Shown here piece by piece: positions 56,209-63,938 of a stretch of 64,000 bases of DNA (within the stretch, counting starts at the first letter, position 1; every line of letters starts with the position of its first letter). Both the position numbers and the translations under genes were made by a program. The notes under the pieces are model-generated. The model saw nothing but the letters and a program-made list of their open reading frames with translations, searched no databases and was not told where the DNA came from. The stretch comes from Nostoc sp. 'Peltigera membranacea cyanobiont' N6 (lineage in GTDB: Bacteria; Cyanobacteriota; Cyanobacteriia; Cyanobacteriales; Nostocaceae), in NCBI RefSeq assembly GCF_002949735.1, contig NZ_CP026681.1:310001-374000 (forward strand), in the 5' to 3' direction.

Positions 56209-57297
56209 ATGAGTCTATCTAACCTAGAACCGAGTTCTCTCAAGACTTTAAAACGCAAGGCTACCAGCACAGTTGGTCGTGGAAAAGTAGTCAACCTCAA
56301 CACCAACTTAAATTTTTCTGCGTGGAATGATGAAAGCGTTGCTCTATATCTGGGTGATAGTCTCGAACATTACAACAATTGGGAGCAGCCTACAGTCATT
56401 GTTTCAGATGGAGCTTACGGTGTTCTTGGTTTTGAAGGAGACACTTCAGATCATATTGATTTACCTAATTGGTATGAACCTCATATTGAAGCATGGTCAA
56501 AAGCAGCCATACCTTGCACAACACTCTGGTTTTGGAATTCAGAAATTGGCTGGGCTGTTGTGCATCCAGTTTTAGAAAAGCACGGTTGGCGTTATGTTAA
56601 TTGTAATATTTGGAACAAAGGAAAAGGTCATATAGCAGGGAATGTTAATACAGAAAAAATTCGTAGATTTCCAGTAGTTACAGAAGTGTGTGTTCAATAT
56701 GTAAGAGAAGTTAAAGTCAATGAACTGACGTTGAAAGTATGGTTGCTTGAAGAGTGGAAACGTTCTGGATTACGACTACGACGGGCAAACGATGCTTGTG
56801 GTGTAGCTAATGCTGCAACTAGGAAGTATTTCGATCAAGGACACTTATGGTATTTCCCTCCTCCAGAGATGTTTGAGAGGTTAGTGAACTATGCAAATGA
56901 GCATGGTATTTTAGAAGGAAGACCTTATTTTTCTTTGGATGGAAACCAATCTTTAACAGGGCAAGAATGGAGTAAGATGCGCTCTAAGTTCAGATGTCCT
57001 CATGGTTTTACAAATGTTTGGGATCGGCAAGCTCTACGGGGTGATGAGAGAGTTAAGATTCCTTCTGGAAAAGCATTACACCTGAATCAGAAGCCCCTCG
57101 ACTTGATGAGCGTTATTGTTGAAGCGTCAAGTGATGAAAACGATGTTATCTGGGAACCTTTCGGAGGACTATTCAGTGCATCTCTAGCAGCAAGTAAACT
57201 GAGACGAAAAGCTTACTCTTGCGAAATTGATCCAGATTATTTTTATTATGGAGTGCAGAGATTTAATCAAGAAGTTCATCAATACTCTCTTCTCTAA
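56209..57297 (+). CDS. Type II DNA methyltransferase (N4/N6 amino type)
   Basis: 362 residues, ATG start. Motif order is that of beta-class amino-methyltransferases: catalytic-region motif SDGAYG at 66-71 near the N-terminus and the AdoMet motif WEPFGG at 315-320 near the C-terminus, preceded by LHLNQKPLDLM. Conserved blocks TTLWFWNSEIGWAVVHP and RRFPVVTEVCVQYVRE match a recognisable family of restriction-associated methylases in which I recall SDGPYG; here the proline is alanine. It should protect sites cut by the convergent endonuclease, whose gene overlaps its 3' end by 35 bp. Recognition sequence unknown. Confidence 0.85.
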   Translation: MSLSNLEPSSLKTLKRKATSTVGRGKVVNLNTNLNFSAWNDESVALYLGDSLEHYNNWEQPTVIVSDGAYGVLGFEGDTSDHIDLPNWYEPHIEAWSKAAIPCTTLWFWNSEIGWAVVHPVLEKHGWRYVNCNIWNKGKGHIAGNVNTEKIRRFPVVTEVCVQYVREVKVNELTLKVWLLEEWKRSGLRLRRANDACGVANAATRKYFDQGHLWYFPPPEMFERLVNYANEHGILEGRPYFSLDGNQSLTGQEWSKMRSKFRCPHGFTNVWDRQALRGDERVKIPSGKALHLNQKPLDLMSVIVEASSDENDVIWEPFGGLFSASLAASKLRRKAYSCEIDPDYFYYGVQRFNQEVHQYSLL

Positions 57298-58180
57298 TTT
57301 CTAGATAATCTTGTAAATATTTCTTGATACTGTCTTCTCTACGACTTGATAGAAGTCTATTCCATTGACCAACTGTAATACCAGAAACTTCAATGTTATA
57401 GACACGTTGCTTAAATTTTGCAATACCTGGATGCACGATTCTGTCCATCTTAGCGAAATTAGTATCCAGTCTGTATTTGTACCGGATCAATAGTTCACGT
57501 AAAAGGTGCTGATATTCTCTAGTTGGTTTATATATTTTTCCTTCAATACCCCATGAATCAACTATTTTTTGAGCTTCTAATAACTCTTCAACAGATCCTT
57601 GAAATTTATAACCGCTAGTGTTTGTCTGCTGTAAATTTGCTGTTCTTTGAGTTGTATCTTCTGGCTCCAAAACAATATAATCTGGCGGATTATGATAATG
57701 AGTATCTCTAGCTAAAGCTACTGACAAACCAGAGACAACACATACATCAAGAATACGAGGCTTGCCATAGATAATTTTCTCAGGCAACCATGCCAGCATA
57801 GCAACATAGGTCTGATCGTACTTAAAATGATTTTGACTGTCTTTAAAGCGTGCTGTTATTTCTGTTGCTAATGGAAACCATGCTTTAATTTCTAATCCTG
57901 GTGTTGGTTGAACTGTCCCTACAAAAATAGTATCTGGAAAGCCCGGATCTTGCCTCTGCCACTTTCCAAACTCAGAAAATTCATTTTGTTTATTCAAAAA
58001 CTCAACTGTGTTAAATTCGATTAAATTTCCGAGTAAGGGTGAAAGCTTTGAGATAACTTTGGCCAAGTTTAGCGCTGCATCTACAGTTACAGGCTTAGAT
58101 ATATCTAAAACATCAAAAATATGACCCGATAAATTATCTAGATACTGAGATGCCAGCCTTATTACATCCTGTGTATTCAT
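57263..58180 (-). CDS. Type II restriction endonuclease, PD-(D/E)xK fold
   Basis: 305 residues, ATG start. The catalytic signature is visible as Pro82-Asp83, then Glu97-Ile-Lys99 (FPDTIFVG ... PGLEIKAW), i.e. PD-X13-ExK. Its start overlaps the stop of the XRE gene (ATGA), and its 3' end overlaps the convergent methyltransferase by 35 bp, the classical compact C-R/M layout. The specificity family is not recognised. Upstream control by the small XRE protein would delay endonuclease until methylation is established (inference from known C-protein systems). Confidence 0.82.
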   Translation of the reverse strand: MNTQDVIRLASQYLDNLSGHIFDVLDISKPVTVDAALNLAKVISKLSPLLGNLIEFNTVEFLNKQNEFSEFGKWQRQDPGFPDTIFVGTVQPTPGLEIKAWFPLATEITARFKDSQNHFKYDQTYVAMLAWLPEKIIYGKPRILDVCVVSGLSVALARDTHYHNPPDYIVLEPEDTTQRTANLQQTNTSGYKFQGSVEELLEAQKIVDSWGIEGKIYKPTREYQHLLRELLIRYKYRLDTNFAKMDRIVHPGIAKFKQRVYNIEVSGITVGQWNRLLSSRREDSIKKYLQDYLEIREESIDELLD

Positions 58181-58440
58181 ATCTCTTCCTCACAAGATGC
58201 TTCAGATATTCCTTGTTCAACTTTTCTGAGAATATCGCAAGGATCTACACCAATGACGCGAGTAACTAACAGAAACTCAATTACATCTAACCGCCGTTCA
58301 CCGTTTTCATATTTGGCTACAAAAGATTGTGGCTTTTTCAAGGAATTAGCAAGCGTCTGTTGAGTTAGTTTTGCTTCCTTACGAGCCGCAATCATACAGC
58401 GACGGAATATTTCATAGTTCTGGCTGAAAACGAATTTCAT
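58177..58440 (-). CDS. XRE-family regulator, controller-like
   Basis: 87 residues, ATG start. The helix-turn-helix (about 10-65) reads RKEAKLTQQTLANSLKKPQS followed by FVAKYENGERRLDVIEFL, typical Cro/CI-like. The stop overlaps the endonuclease start by four bases, so the two are cotranscribed and translationally coupled. Position and size fit controller proteins of type II restriction-modification systems. Candidate operator repeats lie 55-90 bp upstream. Confidence 0.85.
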   Translation of the reverse strand: MKFVFSQNYEIFRRCMIAARKEAKLTQQTLANSLKKPQSFVAKYENGERRLDVIEFLLVTRVIGVDPCDILRKVEQGISEASCEEEI

Positions 58441-58496
58441 TGTGCCTTGGCTTTAGCACTATGTTTACGTCGAATACAATAAACCTGTTTTCGGAT

Positions 58497-58528
58497 TATC
58501 CCAAAATAGGATATTTAAGGTTGTCCTA
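58497..58528 (-). promoter_or_regulatory. Candidate operator upstream of the XRE gene
   Basis: Two overlapping inverted repeats: TATCC (58497-58501) / GGATA (58509-58513) with a 7-base spacer, and TAGGA (58507-58511) / TCCTA (58524-58528). Placement before an autoregulated controller gene is suggestive; they do not match a known C-box exactly. Confidence 0.3.
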
Positions 58529-58630
58529 CCTTCGGTATTGTTAAATAAATCTTTTCCCAAAAGGTAATATTTTGAGTCATAAAGGAGTTTAAACATGACT
58601 TATTTTGATTACTTTTGAAGCTTTTCTTGA

Positions 58631-58807
58631 ATGAATAAATTTATCATTGGGATTGGAATGTTTATGGGTTCTACGATTGGCAGCTATATCCCAGTATTGT
58701 GGGGTGGAAGTTTGCTATCGTTTAGCTCGATTTTCTTTAGCGTTATTGGTGGTATTGCAGGGATTTTGCTTGCGTATCGCGTATCAAAATATCTAGGTTT
58801 TATCTGA
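58631..58807 (+). CDS. Small two-helix membrane protein
   Basis: 58 residues from ATG 58631 to TGA 58807. Two hydrophobic helices rich in small residues, with GxxxG-like spacing (IGIGMFMGSTIGSYIPVLWG and SVIGGIAGILLAY) and a basic C-terminal AYRVSKYLGFI. The regular pattern suggests a genuine small membrane protein despite the lack of a clear ribosome-binding site. It lies between the restriction system and the decayed desulfurase fragment. Function unknown. Confidence 0.6.
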   Translation: MNKFIIGIGMFMGSTIGSYIPVLWGGSLLSFSSIFFSVIGGIAGILLAYRVSKYLGFI

Positions 58808-58856
58808 ATCGGCGCTCTATTCGATTGTCGCTGAAGCCTTAAACGAGGCTTTTACC

Positions 58857-58984
58857 ATTGGGCTATTCCGAAAAAGCTGCCTTGGGCGGAATTCGACGCA
58901 AGCGGATGTATATTGGACGGTAATGGTGTTAAAGCAAGTTTTGCAGAGGCTGACACCGGATTTATCTTTAGTTAGACCGTTAAA
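58857..58984 (+). pseudogene. Decayed duplicate of the cysteine desulfurase 3' end
   Basis: The DNA matches about 53966-54111, the end of the cysteine desulfurase gene, with most positions identical (GGCTATTCCGAAAAAGC, TAATGGTGTT, GCAAGTTTTGCA, GGCTGACACCGGAT). A 22-bp deletion after GAATTCG breaks the frame. No rest of the gene is upstream. The copy has the same orientation as the intact gene, so the two form direct repeats around 54.1-58.9 kb. Confidence 0.88.
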
Positions 58985-59276
58985 GACTGTACATTAAGTC
59001 AGCAAAACCATAGAGGCTGATGATAAGTAATAGTGATGCTGTTAGTTGGGTAATTCGCGTCTGGTGTGAAGGCGCGATCGCTTCCCGCACTAAGATAGAA
59101 ATAGATGCACCTACTACTAGGCTCAAGCCTAAAATTAAATAAGGTCTATCAGGTAAAATACTCGCTATTGCCAGCATAGCGATCGCTAATAAGAGCATCA
59201 ATAATTCTACAAACCTGGGTGGGTTATATTGGCTGGATAAAACAAAGCTGTTGAACCAAAAAGACCAAAATCTCAT
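58980..59276 (-). CDS. Small membrane protein of unknown function
   Basis: 98 residues, ATG start. Three hydrophobic segments (LLMLLLAIAMLAIASIL, YLILGLSLVVGASISIL, LTASLLLIISLYGFADL). The stop codon lies inside the decayed desulfurase copy, showing that the end of this gene and that repeat are superimposed. It lies about 110 bp before the chlI end on the same strand. No family named. Confidence 0.7.
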   Translation of the reverse strand: MRFWSFWFNSFVLSSQYNPPRFVELLMLLLAIAMLAIASILPDRPYLILGLSLVVGASISILVREAIAPSHQTRITQLTASLLLIISLYGFADLMYSL

Positions 59277-59387
59277 ATTGCAGTGCTGAGTGCTGAGTTA
59301 TTAGTGCTGAGTTATGAGTGAGAAATTAAAGTTGTGAGTTAGGAAGCCGCGTTTGATTCAAAACTCCTAACTCCTAACTCCTAACTT

Positions 59388-60512
59388 TTAACTCCTAGCC
59401 CCTAACTTTTGACCTGTGCCGTTTTTCTGTGCAGTATCACTTTCTGGTAGTTCTACACCAAAGACGCGGCTAAAAACTTTGGCGACTTTATAGCCAGAAT
59501 CAATCGATTCTAAGGGGTCTTTCCGCAGCCTATGACGCAAACATAGGGTAATCACGCGGCAGATATCATCAACTGTAACTTCAGTGCGTCCTTCATAAGC
59601 TGTTAAGGCTTTAGCGGCACGGTTACTAACAATGTCACCCCGCAAACCATCTACATCCAGTTCAGAACAGACTTCAGAAATTTTTACCCGTAGCTCGTAG
59701 TCAAGTTTTACTTCTGGTAAAAGCTGTTGAGCATTGACAATTTGTTCTTGCAATGCTTCTTGCTGGGGTTTGTAGTTTTCAAGAAACACTGGAGGATTTT
59801 GGTCAAAATCCGCCCGTTGTTCCACGATTTGCACCCGCAAGGCTGGTTCTTTGACTGTGTGAATTTCTGCGTGCATCCCAAAGCGATCGAGCAGTTGGGG
59901 GCGTAGTTCGCCTTCTTCAGGGTTTCCAGAACCCACAAGAACAAAACGCGCCGGGTGACGGATAGAAATACCTTCCCGTTCTACAGTATTCCATCCACTA
60001 GCGGCGGAGTCGAGTAGTACATCTACAAGGTGGTCATCTAATAAGTTGACTTCATCCACATAGAGAATGCCCCGGTTAGCCTTTGCCAGCAGTCCTGGTT
60101 CAAAAGCTTTAACACCTTCAGATAAAGCTTTCTCGATGTCGATTGTGCCACAAACTCGGTCTTCTGTAGCTCCTAGAGGTAGGTCTACCATTTGGACTTT
60201 TTTGTGAGTTACAGGAATTTCTGCCCCTTGTTCTAAAAGTTGGCGGACTTCATCGCTCATCAAATCAGGGTCGCTAGGATCGCTACTGAAAGGGTCATTG
60301 GCAACCACAGAAATTTCTGGCAGCAGATCCGCCAGCGCCCGGATAGTTGTGGATTTACCGGTACCGCGATCGCCCATGATCATTACACCACCAATTTTGG
60401 GGTCAATCACGTTCAATAGGAGCGCCAGTTTCATTTCTTCCTGGCCCACAATTGCCGTAAAAGGAAATACTATGCGACGCGTACTTGCCGTGGATTGAGC
60501 AGTTGGACTCAC
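59388..60512 (-). CDS. chlI: Magnesium chelatase ATPase subunit I
   Basis: 374 residues, ATG start. AAA+ protein with Walker A GDRGTGKST at 47-55, Walker B ILYVDEVNLLDD, sensor-1 region VLVGSGNPEEGELRPQLLDRFG, and a C-terminal helical domain with RGDIVSNRAAKALTA. With ChlD and ChlH it inserts Mg into protoporphyrin IX, the first committed step of chlorophyll synthesis. The C-terminus SDTAQKNGTGQKLGARS is a variable tail. No other chelatase subunit is adjacent. Gene-flanking DNA at 59281-59395 is low-complexity (CTCCTAA, TGCTGAG units). Confidence 0.95.
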   Translation of the reverse strand: MSPTAQSTASTRRIVFPFTAIVGQEEMKLALLLNVIDPKIGGVMIMGDRGTGKSTTIRALADLLPEISVVANDPFSSDPSDPDLMSDEVRQLLEQGAEIPVTHKKVQMVDLPLGATEDRVCGTIDIEKALSEGVKAFEPGLLAKANRGILYVDEVNLLDDHLVDVLLDSAASGWNTVEREGISIRHPARFVLVGSGNPEEGELRPQLLDRFGMHAEIHTVKEPALRVQIVEQRADFDQNPPVFLENYKPQQEALQEQIVNAQQLLPEVKLDYELRVKISEVCSELDVDGLRGDIVSNRAAKALTAYEGRTEVTVDDICRVITLCLRHRLRKDPLESIDSGYKVAKVFSRVFGVELPESDTAQKNGTGQKLGARS

Positions 60513-60678
60513 TAAATTACCTTAACAATATTTTTCTTATTACAGTTTTCTATTGTGACACAGTTGGGGTGTGGAATAGGTTAGTAATTTTCAAGGCATT
60601 ATTAAATACATTGTCTTAAGTACATACACTAAAATAATAATTATTGATGAATTGAATAATTAAAAAATATATAAAAAT

Positions 60679-61655
60679 ATGAAAGAAAAATCTAGGAATG
60701 AGATAAAAAACTCTTCATTTAGAGTTTTAGACCTTTTTGCTGGTTGTGGAGGGTTATCTTTAGGATTTCAAAATGCTGGATTTAATATTTTAGCAGGATT
60801 TGATAATTGGAAACCAGCTATAGATGTTTATCAAAAAAACTTTAGCCATGAAATTTTTGATTACGATCTTAGTAATTTAAGGAGTAACTATCAAATTTTT
60901 AAAGAAATGTGTCCTGAAATTATTATTGGTGGGCCACCTTGCCAAGACTTTTCTAGTGCCGGGAAACGCAATGAAAATTTAGGAAGAGGAGATTTAAGTA
61001 TTGTATTTTCTGAGATAGTTAAAAGTGTTCTTCCTCAGTGGTTTTTGATAGAGAACGTAGACTTATTTCGTAAAAGCAATAAATATACAGAGGTTAAACA
61101 AATATTGAAAGACGCTGGATATGGTTTAAGTGAAATAATTTTGGATGCGAGTTTGTGCGGTGTCCCTCAAAAGCGAAAAAGATTTTTTTGTTTTGGAGAG
61201 TTACAGGGAAAAGACAAAAGTCTAGAACCTTACCTGAAAAAAAGTTAGCAGATAAACCAATGACCATTAGGGATTATCTGGGAAATAAATTAGAAATTCA
61301 ATATTACTACAGACATCCAAGAAGTTACCAAAGAAGAGGAATTTTTAGTATTGATGAACCTAGCCCAACAGTAAGAGGAGTTAATCGTCCTATTCCTAAA
61401 ACCTATAAGAAACATCCTAAAGATCCAGTAAGCATTATAGAAAACTTGCGCCCATTGACTACAATTGAAAGAAGCTACTTGCAGACTTTCCCTGAAACTT
61501 TTATTTTTGAAGGTACAAAAACAGACCTTGAACAAATGATAGGGAACGCTGTACCAGTAAAGCTTGCAGAATATGTTGCTAAAAGTATCCTTGAATATAT
61601 TAAAGATAGTTTAAATAATCCTATAAGATTTACAGCAGAAAATTGTCTTTCATAA
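60679..61655 (+). pseudogene. 5-methylcytosine DNA methyltransferase, split by a frameshift
   Basis: Two overlapping frames make one m5C methylase. The first (60679-61248) has motif I VLDLFAGCGGLSLGF, catalytic GGPPCQDFSSAGKR with Cys88, ENV and GVPQKRKRFF. The second frame (from about 61240 to 61655) carries the target-recognition part, RPLTTIERSYLQTFPETF and motif X IGNAVPVKLAEYVAKS. The break is at a run of seven A (61237-61243); one extra A would restore a full protein of about 325 residues. It is AT-rich and has no restriction partner beside it, so it is probably an acquired orphan. It is either a broken gene, a slippage-controlled gene or a sequence error. Confidence 0.85.
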
Positions 61656-62072
61656 TTAATTTAAAATGAACAATAAAATGGGAGATGAAACCTCTCAAGT
61701 TATTTTATTTTAGTCATTAGTTTAACTTATCTTTTTCAAGGTTTACATCAAGTTATTAGTGGAAAATTATGCATCAGTGATTTTATTTTTTGGAAGTCCA
61801 AAAGAGAGATGGAATATAACCAATGACCAATGCCCCATTCTCCATACCAATATCTATTGGGCACAAATGACTACTTGCTGCGTCAAGCATCTTATAACTT
61901 TGTACGTCTGCTTTAGTTTTTTTGGTGCAAAAGTTCCATAAGCAGGGAACGAACAACTACTAACTCATCAGTTTTGTACTAAGCATAAATACTTGTAGAC
62001 TATATGCTTAGTAGATTAAATCGTAAAAGCGAACAATGGCGTGTGTGAGTAGCTAATGCATCATTCAAATTT
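61656..62072. other. Intergenic region with repeat remnants
   Basis: No gene is supported; the open frame at 61759-61941 is low quality. It contains an 18-base remnant of the right end of the GGGACTTCCAA MITE (61782-61799) and a short CAATGAC-type heptamer tract at about 61820-61838. Confidence 0.55.
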
Positions 62073-63296
62073 ATGAAATCACCTTTTATTGCTCAAAGTT
62101 GGCGGCGACTATTCAAGTCTCTTTTTCCGATTCTCATTTTAATATCCTTTATTACGGTATTGCTGGTAGACAGTTTCGCCCCTGCGATCGCAGAAGGTTG
62201 GGGTTTTGGCGCGATCGCACAGCTACCCCGTCAAGAAATTCGCGGGGTTTGGATGACCACCAATGATTTTGACACTCTCAAGGATCGGGAGAAAGTGCAG
62301 GATGCGGTGAGTCAATTACGACGGCTGAACTTCAACACAATCTATCCTGTGGTGTGGAATTCTGGTTATGTAATGTATCCGAGTGCGATCGCACAACGTG
62401 CGGGTATTCAACCTTTTATCTACAAAGGTTCAGATGGACATGATATTCTTGCAGACCTAATTAACCAAGCCCATCGTAAAGGATTGCTAGTAATTCCCTG
62501 GTTTGAATTTGGTTTCATGGCTCCCCCAACGTCGGAACTAGCACTGAATTATCCTGATTGGTTCACACAAAAACGGGATGGTAGCCAAACTTCAAATAGT
62601 GCGGCTGGTGAGGTGATGTGGCTCAATCCCTTCCTTCCCCAAGTACAACAGTTCATCACCAACCTCGTGCTGGAAACTGTTAGCCAATATGATGCTGATG
62701 GCATTCAGTTTGACGATCATACGAGTTTGCCTTACGAATTTGGCTACGATAAATATACAGTTGCTTTGTACACTAAAGAAACTAAGAATGCTCCTCCAAG
62801 GGATGCCCAAGATGCGGCATGGGTAAAGTGGCGGGCAGATAAAATTACGGCATTCATGGTACAACTTAACCAAGCTGTGAAGCAAAGAAAACCACAAGCA
62901 ATTTTCTCTGTTTCTCCTAATTATCATGATTTTGCTTACAAGTTTCACCTACAAGATTGGCTGACTTGGATGCGGCAAAATATTGTGGACGAGTTAATTG
63001 TGCAAGTTTATCGTCCCGATATGCAAAGTTTTGTGGCTAATATTTCTCGCCCAGAAATCCAAGAGGCACAAAAAATAATTCCAACTGGAATTGGTATTAT
63101 GGCTGGGTTACGAAATAATCCAGTTCCTATGCAGCAAATTAAGTCTCAGGTGCGGGCTGCTCAAGAACGCGGTCTAGGCGTAACTTTCTTTTATTATGAA
63201 AGTCTTTGGAACGATTCTCTAGAATCCTTAAATGAGCGACAAGTTGGATTTGGAAGTCTCTTTCCATCTCCTGCACTCCGCGCCAGAGTTGAATAA
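62073..63296 (+). CDS. Secreted family-10-like glycosyl hydrolase (GHL10/DUF187 type)
   Basis: 407 residues, ATG start. A basic N-terminus and one hydrophobic segment (LFPILILISFITVLLVDSF) form a signal or anchor. The barrel begins EIRGVWMTTNDFDTL and contains LRRLNFNTIYPVVWNSGYVM, VIPWFEFGFMAP, VMWLNPFLPQVQQ and DADGIQFDDHTS, which holds the likely catalytic acids. This family acts on, or is thought to act on, envelope polysaccharides; the substrate is unknown. Monocistronic by context. Confidence 0.88.
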   Translation: MKSPFIAQSWRRLFKSLFPILILISFITVLLVDSFAPAIAEGWGFGAIAQLPRQEIRGVWMTTNDFDTLKDREKVQDAVSQLRRLNFNTIYPVVWNSGYVMYPSAIAQRAGIQPFIYKGSDGHDILADLINQAHRKGLLVIPWFEFGFMAPPTSELALNYPDWFTQKRDGSQTSNSAAGEVMWLNPFLPQVQQFITNLVLETVSQYDADGIQFDDHTSLPYEFGYDKYTVALYTKETKNAPPRDAQDAAWVKWRADKITAFMVQLNQAVKQRKPQAIFSVSPNYHDFAYKFHLQDWLTWMRQNIVDELIVQVYRPDMQSFVANISRPEIQEAQKIIPTGIGIMAGLRNNPVPMQQIKSQVRAAQERGLGVTFFYYESLWNDSLESLNERQVGFGSLFPSPALRARVE

Positions 63297-63344
63297 CTTT
63301 GTCTGTTTAATTTAAGTTCGACGAAGTTAATAAAATTCACTTTG

Positions 63345-63475
63345 AGGACTTACGCAAAGGTAAGTGTTTTTGTCATTACAAGCGTTGACGTAGCCTCTCA
63401 AAGAGAAGCAAAGTAATCTCGTCAAGACTGGGATTGCTTTACTAGGCTACGTTTCGCTGGTAATTGGTAATTAGT
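63345..63475. repeat. Decayed dispersed palindromic repeat
   Basis: A GAGGACTTACGCAA segment is followed by a degenerate palindrome (GTCATTACAAGCG ... CGTAGCC ... GGCTACG) containing AAGCAAAGTAATCTCGTCAA and TGGGATTGCTTTAC. It resembles dispersed GTCATTGCGAGCG-type palindromes. No gene. Confidence 0.5.
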
Positions 63476-63635
63476 TAGACAGTACATCAGTTTGGGAATA
63501 CTGAGAACTAGGGTAATGGATTGCTGCAATCCTTTGAGATAGAAATAGTTCCAGCCTTTCCCCTAAAGCACTGTCTTTCTAGGATTTTAAATATTATGAA
63601 AACCGTTCAAGGTCTAAATTAGAGAACTCAAAAAT

Positions 63636-63938
63636 CTACTCATAGTCCACATCTGCAAATATAGATTTTAAATCCCGATAACCGCTAACTACTCGTACAA
63701 TCACAACACTATCTTCAAAAACTCGATAAAAAATAATGTAGCCATCTAAGGGTATTCCTCTAAGGCTTGGATCAAAATTGGCGTAGCTTCGTCCTATATT
63801 CGGGAATTGAGCTATGTTTTGGCACTTCTTATTAAATCCTTGAATAAATCTTTCCCCTGCGTTGATATTGCTAACTAGAAAATAATCTAAAATTTCATCT
63901 AAATCTTGGCTTGCTTCTTTGGCAATAAAATATTCCAT
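63636..63938 (-). CDS. ParE/RelE-superfamily toxin
   Basis: 100 residues, ATG start. MEYFIAKEASQDLDEILDYF, AQFPNIGRSYANF and VVIVRVVSGYRDLKSIF match the ParE type II toxin family, small globular proteins that inhibit gyrase or cleave mRNA when free. The start overlaps the stop of the upstream gene by one base (TAATG), as in most antitoxin-toxin pairs. Confidence 0.87.
   Translation of the reverse strand: MEYFIAKEASQDLDEILDYFLVSNINAGERFIQGFNKKCQNIAQFPNIGRSYANFDPSLRGIPLDGYIIFYRVFEDSVVIVRVVSGYRDLKSIFADVDYE

Noticed and set aside
61231..61250. Programmed -1 ribosomal frameshift in the methylase
   Set aside because: The A run is in a phase (CTG AAA AAA AGT) that does not give the canonical A-AAA-AAG heptamer in the zero frame, and no clear stimulatory structure was seen. 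Mutation, slippage or sequence error is simpler.
61759..61941. 60-codon frame after the methylase
   Set aside because: It reads through a MITE remnant and heptamer tract.
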